Shown here: one piece after another, positions 34,338-43,794 of the stretch
Position numbering within the stretch: position 1 is the first letter of the stretch
How the letters are laid out: the number at the start of each line of letters is the position of its first letter
Origin: an uncultured bacterium
GTDB taxonomy: Bacteria; CSSED10-310; CALFER01
Length of the DNA: 64,000 bases
Assembly: GCA_937951895.1 (NCBI GenBank)
Contig: CALFER010000102.1
Location: 1 to 64,000 of the forward strand
Direction of reading: 5' to 3'
Notes under the pieces: model-generated
What the model was told of the DNA's origin: nothing
The model's database searches: none
The model's input: the letters and a program-made list of their open reading frames with translations, nothing else
Program-made: the position numbers and the translations under genes

Positions 34338-36454
34338 TGGCGGGGCTGCGATGCTTGAGCAAGTTGTCGGGCATCGCATTGATTGTGTTGTGTTGGCCCG
34401 GATGGACACCTGTGCAGGCTGCCGATCCGACTCCGGTTGTGATGGCCGACGCACCGTCGTTCGGTGAATCGCTGCGTGAGGCTCACCTGAAGGCGCAGAC
34501 CGAGATCGAACGGTTGCGCCAGGAGATCGGTGCGCGTGAACGCGAGCAGGCTGAACGTTCTGAATCGATCGATTCGCTTTCTCGCGGATTGGCCTGTCCG
34601 GTCTCGAAGGGGCTGCGGCTGGCTCGCTGGCCGATCGTATTGGGATTGTTTCTGGTCGGCATCTGGGTGATCGGGCTGTACGCCATGCTGGCTCATGTCG
34701 AACCGGCAGTCGTGGCCGCATTCGGCCCTATCCTGCGGTGGATGCTCGCGGTCTTCCTCGGCATCACCCTGTTGTGCATCGGAACCGTCGCCACTCTCGC
34801 GTCGGGATCGTCTCAGGAACCCATGCATGCGCCCGGTCAGGATTTGGCCAACACGCTGGCTCAACTCGAACAGAGCCACGGGATGATGCCATGGAAGCAA
34901 ACCCTCCGGTCTCTGGAAGAATCCCGTTGCGAGCAGATCGACATCCCGGATGAGGTCATGCGGTGGCTCGGTGAACAGTGTCCGGAAGCGGAAGTGATCG
35001 ACCCGATCGTCGGGATGGGCCCGCACCGCTCGGTCGCAATCGCGGCGATCCACTGGGCTTCAGGCGATCGACCTCGCGCACTGGAAGCCTTGAGAGACGT
35101 GGTCGAGATTCCTTTTCATCCCAGGCTGCCGTTGCTCAGACCCTGTTTTCGCTCTGCGATACGCATGCTGGCCATGTCCGGAAACTCCGAACCGGCTACG
35201 AAGATGATGCGGCAGATGCTTCCGTTCATGGATGTCCTGGAACGCCTCGACATGGCGGAGCGCTTCATGACGTGCTGCCCGGTTTTAGCACTCGATCTCG
35301 TGCATGCATCCCGCGAAGGAAGCCGGTCTTCAGACGAAACACTGCGGATTGCTCAACTGCTCATGGAACTGAATCACTCCGAAGAAGCCAGTCAATGGAT
35401 CATGCAGAACATCCAGATGACCCGCACAACAGAAGGTCTTGCGGCGATCATCGATTTTACCAGAATCCAACGGCTCCCCGAAGTCGAACTCCAGGTCCTC
35501 CAGGAAGCCATGTCGCTCAGGCGCACTCCGGACTCCTTGATCGCCATGGCAGCACTGCTCAATGAACGCGAACAGATCGTATGGTCGAAACGGGTCATGC
35601 AGCGGGCGGCAGAGATGGAAACAAGCCTGGAAGGATTGCTCGTGATCGCACGGACTGCGCTTGATTGGCAGCAGTACGATACTGCGAAGACCGTCTTGCG
35701 GAAGATCATCGATTCATTTGGATTCGACGGCGCATTGAAACCCGTTCCGGATCCCGGGATCGGATCGGGACGACGCGGCACGCCGTCACATGAAAACCCC
35801 GGAGTGGCGGTGGTACTGGCCCTCTTGACCGAACAACAGGGCGATACAATCGAAGCCCGGGATATGTATCTCGAAGCACTGAATGTCGAGTTGTTCAATT
35901 CGGTCACGTGCGGCGGTGATATCGGTGCGGTGAATTTCACGAACTTTTACTATGTGTGGCGGTTTTTCAATGAACAACAGGAATCGGCCATGCTGGCGTC
36001 TCTGGAATCGGCCGGACGGAATCTCGAACAGAGCAAAATCCGGAATCTGACCTATCCTGAACTGGATACGCTCAGGCAGAAACACCAGGAACTGGACCGC
36101 GACATTCAGGAAAAGAAAGCCCGAAGCGCGGAGTTATCCGCCGCCTGGATGAAACAGCGTGTTGCGATCGTGCTGTGTACGGTCTGGCTGATCGGAATGG
36201 CATGCATCATGTTCGGCGTGACAGCGTATGTCCTGGTTCGAGCGATCCGATTCGGACGATCCCTGCCGCATTCGAAGACGCTGGGAACGGTGCTGAAAAT
36301 CCTGGAGCTCAAGGGATTCGTGCTGCTGCCATCGCTGTTCGCTCCGATCGGTATCCTGATGATCGCCCATGCTCAGTTGCTGATGAGCATCATGTTGACC
36401 GCGATCCGGCTGAAACCGCCGATAGAAACCGGCTCCGGTTCGCGTTTGTCCTGA
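34337..36454 (+). CDS. Membrane protein with signal peptide, coiled coils and helical-repeat domain
   Basis: This 705-residue protein is translationally coupled to the SH3 lipoprotein (TGATG overlap). After a signal peptide (LSKLSGIALIVLCWPGWTPVQA), a coiled coil (AHLKAQTEIERLRQEIGARE) and two TM helices near residues 98-150 lead to a large helical domain (residues 165-530) rich in Ala/Leu/Glu with TPR/HEAT-like periodicity. A second coiled coil (LDTLRQKHQELDRDIQEKKA) precedes two C-terminal helices (IVLCTVWLIGMACIMFGVTA). The layout suggests an inner-membrane scaffold that faces the periplasm with helical repeats. The function is not recognisable from sequence. Confidence 0.7.
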   Translation: MAGLRCLSKLSGIALIVLCWPGWTPVQAADPTPVVMADAPSFGESLREAHLKAQTEIERLRQEIGAREREQAERSESIDSLSRGLACPVSKGLRLARWPIVLGLFLVGIWVIGLYAMLAHVEPAVVAAFGPILRWMLAVFLGITLLCIGTVATLASGSSQEPMHAPGQDLANTLAQLEQSHGMMPWKQTLRSLEESRCEQIDIPDEVMRWLGEQCPEAEVIDPIVGMGPHRSVAIAAIHWASGDRPRALEALRDVVEIPFHPRLPLLRPCFRSAIRMLAMSGNSEPATKMMRQMLPFMDVLERLDMAERFMTCCPVLALDLVHASREGSRSSDETLRIAQLLMELNHSEEASQWIMQNIQMTRTTEGLAAIIDFTRIQRLPEVELQVLQEAMSLRRTPDSLIAMAALLNEREQIVWSKRVMQRAAEMETSLEGLLVIARTALDWQQYDTAKTVLRKIIDSFGFDGALKPVPDPGIGSGRRGTPSHENPGVAVVLALLTEQQGDTIEARDMYLEALNVELFNSVTCGGDIGAVNFTNFYYVWRFFNEQQESAMLASLESAGRNLEQSKIRNLTYPELDTLRQKHQELDRDIQEKKARSAELSAAWMKQRVAIVLCTVWLIGMACIMFGVTAYVLVRAIRFGRSLPHSKTLGTVLKILELKGFVLLPSLFAPIGILMIAHAQLLMSIMLTAIRLKPPIETGSGSRLS

Positions 36455-36622
36455 ATGTCGCAATAAGCACGAACTGTTCCTCCATCGGATTGTCATCCAG
36501 TCACACGGTGTATCGGATCTCGGCCCGCTGTAATTCTTTCCGGATGAAACCGCTCTGTCTTGACTTGCGGCGTTGAAGCAACCACACTCAGGATAGGAAT
36601 CCGTTCACACCAGGGAGGTGCC

Positions 36623-37690
36623 ATGAGAACGAAGCGGTTTGTCTGCTCGTGTTTTTGCGTGCTCCTGTGTTCATTCAGTTCTGTCTCTGCGATTGTTGTG
36701 TGTCACGACTATACCTACTATCGCGTCTTCGGGACGGATCCGTCGCCTCCGAGTCCCGATTACAATGTTGCCGGGGAGTATCGACATCGGGTCACCCGTG
36801 AGCGTAACGATACGCTGGGGTGTGATCAACCGACACAACTCTCGGTCGATAACGATCCGAAATGTCCTCCCGCGATGAAAAAAATCTACAAGGGTCGAGG
36901 GCAGAACGCTGCCTTTCTGCGTAATGCGCTTTCACCGGAGTATACGCAGTTGAACATGCCTCTCGATCAGTTCCTCGCCCCGGGAGCCTTGAAACCCGGT
37001 GATGTGATCATCCTTGGAGACGCTCACAGCGGATACGTGAACATGAATGGGAACATCGATCATTTCAAACAGGTTCCTCCCCGGATGGATCGGTATCCGT
37101 CCGACATGTACAGTTCGGAGTTCTGGAGTATCGATCAACTTGCGAGCGATCTGGCTGGACCGCTGTGTACGAAAGTGGGTGAACGGGTCAGTTATGGCGG
37201 TGTGATGCTCGATGACCTTCCGGACACCTTCATCACAAGGGGGGTTCAGGTCGAGACCGGCATTGAAGTGTGGCGCAGGAAGGATGCGACGGGCACACCC
37301 TCGGCTGCGAAACCGACAGCGACAGTGACGCCGGGTATCACGCCGTCTCCAGATCCTGAACCATCACCGACACCTCAGAATGACAACTATTACGGGGTGT
37401 TCGTCATGACCAATGTGTCCGGAGGATCGATCTTTGTGGGGCAGGTGTCAGAATTACGGGCGAAGTATACGTACCAATTCAAAGGGGGTGGAGTGCCCGG
37501 TCCGGACGGATCCGGAACGAAGGTGAGTTTCGAACTGAAATCGCCTCAGTTCGCGAATCTGCAGGACGCCAGGTCGTTCTATTGCCGGAGTCTGCAGACG
37601 TCTCCGCGAGACATTCCGCTCACGGGTGGCAAGAAAGCTCAGATTTTTGGAAGAGACTACTGGGTGGACACCGCACTGGATTGTCCCTGA
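36623..37690 (+). CDS. Secreted cysteine-rich protein of unknown function
   Basis: A 355-residue protein starting at ATG behind GGGAGG. A Cys-rich signal peptide (RFVCSCFCVLLCSFSSVSA) is followed by IVVCHDYTYYRVFGTDPS. The middle (residues 105-140) contains LAPGALKPGDVIILGDAHSG, a weak echo of NlpC/P60 or CHAP-type peptidases ('GDV' then 'HSG'), but a catalytic Cys is not assignable. A Pro/Thr linker (TPGITPSPDPEPSPTP) leads to a beta-rich C-terminal domain with Cys residues and no shared C-terminal module. It is 11 bp upstream of the subtilisin gene and may be co-secreted. Confidence 0.65.
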   Translation: MRTKRFVCSCFCVLLCSFSSVSAIVVCHDYTYYRVFGTDPSPPSPDYNVAGEYRHRVTRERNDTLGCDQPTQLSVDNDPKCPPAMKKIYKGRGQNAAFLRNALSPEYTQLNMPLDQFLAPGALKPGDVIILGDAHSGYVNMNGNIDHFKQVPPRMDRYPSDMYSSEFWSIDQLASDLAGPLCTKVGERVSYGGVMLDDLPDTFITRGVQVETGIEVWRRKDATGTPSAAKPTATVTPGITPSPDPEPSPTPQNDNYYGVFVMTNVSGGSIFVGQVSELRAKYTYQFKGGGVPGPDGSGTKVSFELKSPQFANLQDARSFYCRSLQTSPRDIPLTGGKKAQIFGRDYWVDTALDCP

Positions 37691-37701
37691 CAGGAGGTCG
37701 T

Positions 37702-39525
37702 ATGTCCAGGATGTTCGTGATTGCATGCATCGTTATCGCGTGCCTGGTTCCGTGCCTTTCCGCGGTCGCGGGGTGGTATCCCTGCGAATCGGATCGCCTC
37801 GAGGTCATGTTTCAACCGGAGATTCGGGTTCGTCTGGCGGATGGTGGATTGATCTCCGGGAATCGCTCGAAAGTCGACTTCTCAGAGATCGAAAGTCGGT
37901 TTGGAAACCTGAGATGGGAACGGGTGTGCGGGCAACTTCCTGAAGAACTCGTGGACGGTATGCATGCAGTTGCCGAGAGCAATCTGCGGCAAAATGTGTA
38001 CAACATGAACAACATGTATTATCTGGAGGTGTCGAATGCGAACGATGTGTGGGCGGTTGCGGACGCCTTGAACCATCGGCTCGATGTGCTTCACGCAGCC
38101 CCTGTTCCGTTGCCGCAACCCCTGCCCTTCCCGACTCCGAACCATGAACCGCAACAGGATTATCTCAACAACGCATCCGAATGGCCTCCGACCGGGCTGA
38201 ATGCCTATTATGCGTGGACCGAGAGTGGTGGTTCGGGGTTGGGTGTCACCGTCTGTGATATCGAATATCATTGGAATTACGCGCACGTTGATCTGAGCAA
38301 GGCGGTCTGGGCTCAGCTCAATCCTTATGAGCAGTCACCGGCGGATGCTGATCTGCACCATGGAACGGCTGTTCTGGGAGAATTGATAGCCGACAGCAAC
38401 GGCTGGGGTGTCACGGGTATCTGTCATGAGGCGAACGTGAAGACATACGGGTCGTACTGGGATCCGAATTCACCGTATACGAACCCGAGCTGGCGTGTGC
38501 CCGAGGCGATCATGAATGCCGGAGCAGTGCTGCTTCCGGGAGATGTCTTGCTTCTGGAGCAGCAATGGGAATACAACTCGGGAACCGGCAACTACATTCC
38601 GATTGAATGGTGGACGAATCATTATCCCGATGCCCAGTCGAACAATGGTGTTTATGCGGCGATTCAGACACTGGTCGGAAATGGCATTCACGTGGTTGAG
38701 GCGGCGGGAAACGGCGGGATGAACCTGGATGTATTGAGCTGGTACGGTGACAGCGGTGCGATTGTTGTGGGAGCCGGAGGTGCTTACAGCGGCGGTTACT
38801 ATCCTCAGGGAGATCTCTTTCCGCTGGATATTTCATGCTACGGCAATCGTGTGAATGTGCAGGGATGGGGCGAGGATGTCACGACGGCGGGATACGGAAC
38901 ATATGAAGGAGAAACGGGTTTGAACGATATGTTCTGCGGGGATTTTGCCGGAACGTCGAGTGCGTCGGCGATGGTGGCGGGTGCAGTGGTGGATTGTGTC
39001 GGTTACTGGACGCGTACACTTTCAGAAAATGCAGCCGACTTGTCTCCGGCCCTGCTGCGCACCCTGCTGATCAACTCGGGAACACCGCAGGATACCTGGA
39101 CAACGCACATGATCGGCCCGCGCCCTGACCTCGAAGGCGCATTCCGTGCGCTGGATCAGTTCGCTCCGGCTCGGTTTCTCGAAGTGGATCTCGAACTGCC
39201 TTCGCAACACTTCTCGGAAGGGGACCTGTTCAATCTCTGGGCCTTTGTCAATAATCCCGGACACAATCAGGGAATCCTTCCTCTGGTGGTGATCCTGGAA
39301 GTCAGTGGAGCATACTGGTTTTATCCTTCATGGACACAAGATTTCCAGTTTTATCCACTGGACGTTCTCAATGGGTATACATCCTACGAGGTGATTCCGG
39401 ATTTTTACTGGCCGGCAGGTACAGGCAGCGCATCCGGATTGCGGTTCTACGGTGCACTGCTGACGCCTGACCTGCTGAGCATATTCGGGTTGTATGATAT
39501 GGAAGAATTCAGTTTCGGGGCCTGA
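37702..39525 (+). CDS. Subtilisin-like serine protease with shared C-terminal domain
   Basis: This 607-residue exported protease of family S8 starts at ATG behind GGAGG. A signal peptide (FVIACIVIACLVPCLSAVAG) is followed by a prodomain-like region. The catalytic triad is visible: Asp in VTVCDIEYHW (about residue 186), His in LHHGTAVLGEL (about 219) and Ser in GTSSASAMVAG (about 420), with the oxyanion Asn in VVEAAGNGG. The C-terminal domain (39177-39522: HFSEGDLFNLWAFVNNPG, VSGAYWFYPSWT, DFYWPAGTGS, EEFSFGA) is the same module as in four other proteins in this window. It has no Pro/Thr linker before the module, unlike its paralogues. Confidence 0.93.
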   Translation: MSRMFVIACIVIACLVPCLSAVAGWYPCESDRLEVMFQPEIRVRLADGGLISGNRSKVDFSEIESRFGNLRWERVCGQLPEELVDGMHAVAESNLRQNVYNMNNMYYLEVSNANDVWAVADALNHRLDVLHAAPVPLPQPLPFPTPNHEPQQDYLNNASEWPPTGLNAYYAWTESGGSGLGVTVCDIEYHWNYAHVDLSKAVWAQLNPYEQSPADADLHHGTAVLGELIADSNGWGVTGICHEANVKTYGSYWDPNSPYTNPSWRVPEAIMNAGAVLLPGDVLLLEQQWEYNSGTGNYIPIEWWTNHYPDAQSNNGVYAAIQTLVGNGIHVVEAAGNGGMNLDVLSWYGDSGAIVVGAGGAYSGGYYPQGDLFPLDISCYGNRVNVQGWGEDVTTAGYGTYEGETGLNDMFCGDFAGTSSASAMVAGAVVDCVGYWTRTLSENAADLSPALLRTLLINSGTPQDTWTTHMIGPRPDLEGAFRALDQFAPARFLEVDLELPSQHFSEGDLFNLWAFVNNPGHNQGILPLVVILEVSGAYWFYPSWTQDFQFYPLDVLNGYTSYEVIPDFYWPAGTGSASGLRFYGALLTPDLLSIFGLYDMEEFSFGA

Positions 39526-39544
39526 TAGTCCGGTTCGCCGTTGA

Positions 39545-41149
39545 TCACTTCCGCCAGGTCGAGGGTTTCAGGGCCACAAGAACCGAGAAGATCTCGAGAC
39601 GGCCCAGAAGCATGCACATGGACAGAATCCACTTGCCCGGAATCGGAATCCATGAGTAATTCTCGTAAGCGCTAACTCCGTTCAACCCCGGACCGATGTT
39701 GCAAAGCGTCGCCGCAACACTCGTCGCTGCCGTCACCAGATCCGGTACGAACAGCGTCATCAGGCCCGTGCAGACCACGAAGAGAATGATGAACAGGTTG
39801 AACAGGGCCAGAATGTTGATGACCCGGTCGGAGGACATCGCCGAGCCGGCTACTTTCATGGGTGCGATCCAGCGGGGACGAGCCAGTTTTCGGATTTCCC
39901 GCCATGCGATTCCGAACACGGCCATGATGCGGATCATTTTAAGTCCGCCTCCTGTCGATCCCGCACAGCCTCCGAAAAACATGAGCACAACGAGCAGGTG
40001 GCGGGTAATATCGGGCCATAAATCGAAATCCGCCGTGCAGAAACCTGTCGTCGTCACGATCGATACCACCTGAAAGGCCGCATGATTGAATGCGTCCATC
40101 GGTGTTGCGACCAGTTCGCGTTCATGCATGACATGCGTTTCGAACTGCGTCTGATCCATCTTGTTAAAGCGATAATGCTGAACCAGTTCTTCGGTCTCGG
40201 GCAACCCCTGAATCAGCAACGATGCGGTCACGATCAGTATGCTGACGACAATGACTGCCGAATAGAAACGCAGTTCACGATCTTTCCATGAGATCGATAA
40301 CTCACCTTTGAGAAGCACCTTGTAATGAACGAGATAATTGATTCCGCTCAGGAACATGAAGATCACGATCACCCAATGGAAATACAGGTTGTGATACTCG
40401 CCAACCGACAGGTTTCTGGTTGAAAATCCGCCCGTGGCCAACGTGCCGAAGGTGTGGCAGAGCGACTCATAAAGCGGCATCCCTCCTGCATACAGCAGAA
40501 GGGTTTCGACCAGGGTGAACAGGAGATACACGCCCCATAGAATCTTGGCGGTCTCGGACAGTCGCGGCATGAGGCGTTCCTTGGTCGGTCCGGGAACCTC
40601 CCCCGCAAACATGCCGTACCCCGTGACGCCCATTGCGGGAAAGATTGCGAGTGCCAGAGTGATGATGCCCATGCCGCCGAGCCAGTGGGTCATGCTCCGC
40701 CAGAACAGAATTCCGCGCGGAATGATCTCGACATTACTCAGAATCGTCGAACCGGTTGTGGTAAACCCGCTCATCGTTTCGAAATAGGCGTCGGTCAGAA
40801 AAACCAGGAGTGTGTGAGCATCCAGACGCTCGGCTGTGAGAATCCAGAAGAAAACGAGAGGCAGGCAGCCGAAGAAGGTCAAAACCATCCAGCCGAGTGT
40901 GACCACGGCATATCCTTCACGGATGCCAATGTCCTCGCGATAACGCCGGCAGTACGCCGTCAGACTCAGTCCGGCAGCAAGAGTCAGCAGGATACTGACG
41001 GAAAAACCGGAAATCTCGGGGGACAGGAGCGCCAGTCCGGAGACTGAGTCAAAATCGAGCGCAAGACCTGTCAGAAGGGGCACGATCATGCAAAGAGCCA
41101 GAACTTCCATGAGTTTGCCGATCGCATATCCGACGGATCGCTTGTTCAT
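39545..41149 (-). CDS. trkH: TrkH-type potassium transporter
   Basis: A 534-residue membrane subunit of the Trk/Ktr K+ uptake system. Four pore-filter sequences of the SKT superfamily are visible: GFTTTGSTILSNVE (filter 1, near residue 129), GTLATGGFSTRNL (filter 2, near 237), VSIVTTTGFCTADF (filter 3, near 365), and LCNIGPGLNGVSAY (filter 4, near 485). It starts immediately after the TrkA stop codon, so both are translated from one mRNA. TrkH forms the ion pore and TrkA (next entry) gates it. Confidence 0.95.
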   Translation of the reverse strand: MNKRSVGYAIGKLMEVLALCMIVPLLTGLALDFDSVSGLALLSPEISGFSVSILLTLAAGLSLTAYCRRYREDIGIREGYAVVTLGWMVLTFFGCLPLVFFWILTAERLDAHTLLVFLTDAYFETMSGFTTTGSTILSNVEIIPRGILFWRSMTHWLGGMGIITLALAIFPAMGVTGYGMFAGEVPGPTKERLMPRLSETAKILWGVYLLFTLVETLLLYAGGMPLYESLCHTFGTLATGGFSTRNLSVGEYHNLYFHWVIVIFMFLSGINYLVHYKVLLKGELSISWKDRELRFYSAVIVVSILIVTASLLIQGLPETEELVQHYRFNKMDQTQFETHVMHERELVATPMDAFNHAAFQVVSIVTTTGFCTADFDLWPDITRHLLVVLMFFGGCAGSTGGGLKMIRIMAVFGIAWREIRKLARPRWIAPMKVAGSAMSSDRVINILALFNLFIILFVVCTGLMTLFVPDLVTAATSVAATLCNIGPGLNGVSAYENYSWIPIPGKWILSMCMLLGRLEIFSVLVALKPSTWRK

Positions 41150-42508
41150 TTAACGCTCTTTGAATGCTTTCACGAGATCCGGGATCGTGTGGGTTCGCGC
41201 GACGATAATCGTCTGATCACCCGTCTTCAGTTGCGTGTCGCCACGCGGCAGGATCAGTTGTTCATCCCGGATGATCGCTCCGATAATCGCCTTTCTCGCC
41301 AATGGTTTCCATGCCTTGTACAGCGGAAGTTCGGTGATCCGGCTGTTGTTCCCGGCCAGCATTCGGACGGCTTCGAGATCCATGTCGCGGATCCGGATCT
41401 CACTCAGCATGCGGCCTCGATGCACATGATCGAGAATCGACATGGCGGTCGTCAGGCGGGGATTGATGACATGATCGATCCCGACCGAGCGGAGAAGACG
41501 ATCGCTTCGGGGCGGTTGATCGGATATGGCGATGGTCTCGCGCACACCCTGGGATTTTGCAAGAAGCGCTGCGAGAACGTTGTGTTCCGTGTTCTTGCTG
41601 CAGGCCACGAAAAACTCGGCTCGCTCGGCGTGAATCTCTTTCAGCAGTTCGATCTCGGTGGAATCACCATGCAGAATCTCGATCCGATCCAGGCGATCCG
41701 CTGCCCAGCGTCCGTATTCGCGATTCTGACAAGCCCAGATCACCTCTTCCGCAAGCCCGTCGAGGCTCTGGGCGAGTTTGAACGCCGTGAGATTATCTCC
41801 GGAGATGATGATCTTCTTTGCAGGCTGATCCTCCTTGTTCAGCATCTCGAGAAACTTGCTTCGCGAGGAGAGCGGGAAGAGCGCCAGAATCTCATCACCA
41901 GCCTCGATGACGATTTCTCCAGACGGGATGATTGCCCGGTCGTTCCGGACGATCGTCATGAGGAGCACGTGCTGGGAGTCGGTCAGTGCCTGGAACTCCA
42001 TCAGGTTCTTCCCGGCGATCGGCATCTCGGACGAAACCGCGAACTCCCTGAGCAGAATCTTGCCGTTCTCGAACGAGGCCGCTTCGATCGCCCCGGGAGT
42101 GAGGATGAACTGGATGATGGAGTTGACGACTGCCTGTTCGGGGTCGATCAGTTTGGTGACTCCGAGTGCTTCGAGGTTGATGTGGAGCGGCGGGTGGATG
42201 TAATCCAGATCCCGGATGCGCGCGATGCGCTTCGGAACGTTGACCTGCGCGGCGAATGAACAGGCAAGGATATTGACTTCATCGTCGGGGCTGACCGCGA
42301 GCAGCAGGTCGGCGTTTGCGACACCGGCTTCGTGGAGCACGCGCGGATTACTTCCTGAACCCTCCACAAACAGAAGATCGAACTTGTCCCGCACACGCTC
42401 GATCGTGTCGGCATTCGTCTCGATAATCGACACATCATGACGTTCTTTCAACAGATACTCGGCGAGACTCGTTCCCACCAGACCCGCTCCGACAATGACG
42501 ATTCTCAC
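41150..42508 (-). CDS. trkA: Trk system regulatory subunit with tandem RCK domains
   Basis: A 452-residue cytosolic NAD(H)-binding regulator of the Trk K+ channel. The GTG start is chosen because GAGGGGG precedes it. Two TrkA-N Rossmann domains, RIVIVGAGLVGTSLAEYLLK at residues 2-20 (GxGxxG) and the second KIIISGDNLTAFKLAQSL near residue 225, are each followed by a TrkA-C domain (DSQHVLLMTIVRNDRAIIP; ITELPLYKAWKPLARKAII). This twin-RCK layout matches single-chain TrkA. It is directly upstream of trkH in the same operon. Confidence 0.95.
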   Translation of the reverse strand: MRIVIVGAGLVGTSLAEYLLKERHDVSIIETNADTIERVRDKFDLLFVEGSGSNPRVLHEAGVANADLLLAVSPDDEVNILACSFAAQVNVPKRIARIRDLDYIHPPLHINLEALGVTKLIDPEQAVVNSIIQFILTPGAIEAASFENGKILLREFAVSSEMPIAGKNLMEFQALTDSQHVLLMTIVRNDRAIIPSGEIVIEAGDEILALFPLSSRSKFLEMLNKEDQPAKKIIISGDNLTAFKLAQSLDGLAEEVIWACQNREYGRWAADRLDRIEILHGDSTEIELLKEIHAERAEFFVACSKNTEHNVLAALLAKSQGVRETIAISDQPPRSDRLLRSVGIDHVINPRLTTAMSILDHVHRGRMLSEIRIRDMDLEAVRMLAGNNSRITELPLYKAWKPLARKAIIGAIIRDEQLILPRGDTQLKTGDQTIIVARTHTIPDLVKAFKER

Positions 42509-42667
42509 GGTAACCCCCTCTGCCAAAGACATCTCATTATAGTGCAAATCGCTCGAAGCACAAACCGCGATCGTCTGCAGAGAGCCTGCGCGCGAAATCG
42601 ATCGGATGACATCCTTATAGTCACCATGAACGACACCTTGTCCCCGGCTTTAAAAAGGAGCCCTACC

Positions 42668-43138
42668 ATGAAATCAATGATCTCGATCGTAACGGTTTGC
42701 CTGGCTGTGACTGGCGTATTCGCGCAATCCGATCGTGTTTCATGTGAATCCGGGTCGACATCGACTCTGCCGATCACATGCTCTGAACTGGGAGTGCGGT
42801 TCATCATGCCCGAGTACCGGATTCAGGAAGGAGACAACTACTGGTGTCATGTCTGGATCTGCAATCCGACCTCCGAGACGTATGATCGGCTGGCGCTGTT
42901 CGTCATGATGGACGTTGGCGGTGCCGTCTACTTCTGGCCTGATTTTTCGAGTTACGATTACAGGGAGGTGTCCGTTCCGGCCAATGACGCGCTCCGGGTG
43001 GTCATCGTGCCATCCTTCTGCTGGAGTGGGCTGGAGACCGGATTGATCCGGTCGGCGACCTGGACGGCGGCGATGCTGTCTCAGGATCTCGATCACATCG
43101 TCGGGGAGATCAGTGTTGCGGAGATTTCGTGGAACTGA
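42668..43138 (+). CDS. Secreted stand-alone copy of the shared C-terminal domain
   Basis: A 156-residue protein starting at ATG behind AAGGAG. The signal peptide (MISIVTVCLAVTGVFAQ) leads after only about 20 residues into the whole module that ends four larger proteins here: YRIQEGDNYWCHVWICNP, LFVMMDVGGAVYFWPDF and VIVPSFCWSG. It ends ISVAEISWN. This copy and the beta-helix copy both have Cys pairs (YWCHVWIC; VCWCDVMIC), so these two are the closest relatives. No other domain is present, so the module can fold and be exported on its own. It is divergent from trkA. Confidence 0.8.
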   Translation: MKSMISIVTVCLAVTGVFAQSDRVSCESGSTSTLPITCSELGVRFIMPEYRIQEGDNYWCHVWICNPTSETYDRLALFVMMDVGGAVYFWPDFSSYDYREVSVPANDALRVVIVPSFCWSGLETGLIRSATWTAAMLSQDLDHIVGEISVAEISWN

Positions 43139-43242
43139 GTTCGCAAATCGTGCGCGACTGCAGTGTAACGGACGGATTGCGGAGTTCCCTTGACCATCGC
43201 TCAAAACAAGCGGACAATTCGAATGGAGGAGATCCGAACCAC

Positions 43243-43689
43243 ATGGACTATCATCAGACCCTTCCGTTTCGAGGGGATCCGGCGCGAGCGATCGAGACTG
43301 CGCGGATCACGCTGGCGACGCACAGTTTCCGGATCGAATCGCGGACGGATACGGAATTGTCCGCCCGCGGCCCCGGCATGTACAGTTCACGCCAGAATCC
43401 GCTGGTCGGCGTGTCGAGGCTTGCCGTGAGTGTCCGTTCCGGTGAGATTCACCTCGAGGCCGAACTGGGTGGCTCCCGGTTCATGACCCGATTTCTGTAT
43501 CTGTTCCCTTTCGGGATCGCCCTGATCATCAGCACGGTCTTTCTCATCGTTCCCATGCCCCGATTCGCCCTCGCAATCCCCTGGCTCGCGGTGTCTCCCT
43601 GGTTCATCCTCTCACCCCTTATGGCCGGCTGGATCCGAAAGCGAACTCTCGCCGCGATCGACACGCTCCTGCACAACATGGCGTCCTGA
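43243..43689 (+). CDS. Small membrane protein of unknown function
   Basis: A 148-residue protein. The start is placed at MDYHQTLPFRGDPARAIE, with GGAGGAG 11 bp upstream. The first 85 residues are a soluble domain with beta strands (FRIESRTDTELSARGPGMYS, VSRLAVSVRSGEIHLEAEL). Two TM helices follow (FLYLFPFGIALIISTVFLIV and PRFALAIPWLAVSPWFILSP). The soluble-plus-two-helix layout is seen in many uncharacterised proteins, and no family is recognised. A frame extends upstream to 43129, but its composition looks non-coding. Confidence 0.65.
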   Translation: MDYHQTLPFRGDPARAIETARITLATHSFRIESRTDTELSARGPGMYSSRQNPLVGVSRLAVSVRSGEIHLEAELGGSRFMTRFLYLFPFGIALIISTVFLIVPMPRFALAIPWLAVSPWFILSPLMAGWIRKRTLAAIDTLLHNMAS

Positions 43690-43720
43690 CGGTTCCTCCT
43701 GAACCGACTGCTTTCCGGAG

Positions 43721-43749
43721 TTGATTTTCGCCTTTTGTTCGCCTATAAT
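43721..43749 (+). promoter_or_regulatory. Sigma70-like promoter of the mutagenesis operon
   Basis: TTGATT (43721-43726), 17-bp spacer, perfect TATAAT (43744-43749). It lies 45 bp before the preferred ATG at 43795. No classical LexA box (CTGT-N8-ACAG or CGAAC-N4-GTTCG) overlaps it. Confidence 0.65.
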
Positions 43750-43794
43750 CGACTCAGGATGATGCCGCTTTTCATTCCGGCATCCGGAGGCGTC

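Noticed and set aside
36560..36622. Upstream extension of the 36623 gene and a TTGACT promoter
   Set aside because: TTGACT lacks a convincing -10 at 16-18 bp, and the extension is not signal-peptide-like. The ATG behind GGGAGG was chosen.
41189..42259. 356-codon plus-strand open frame across trkA
   Set aside because: It is antisense to a well-conserved RCK protein, and no start signal precedes it.
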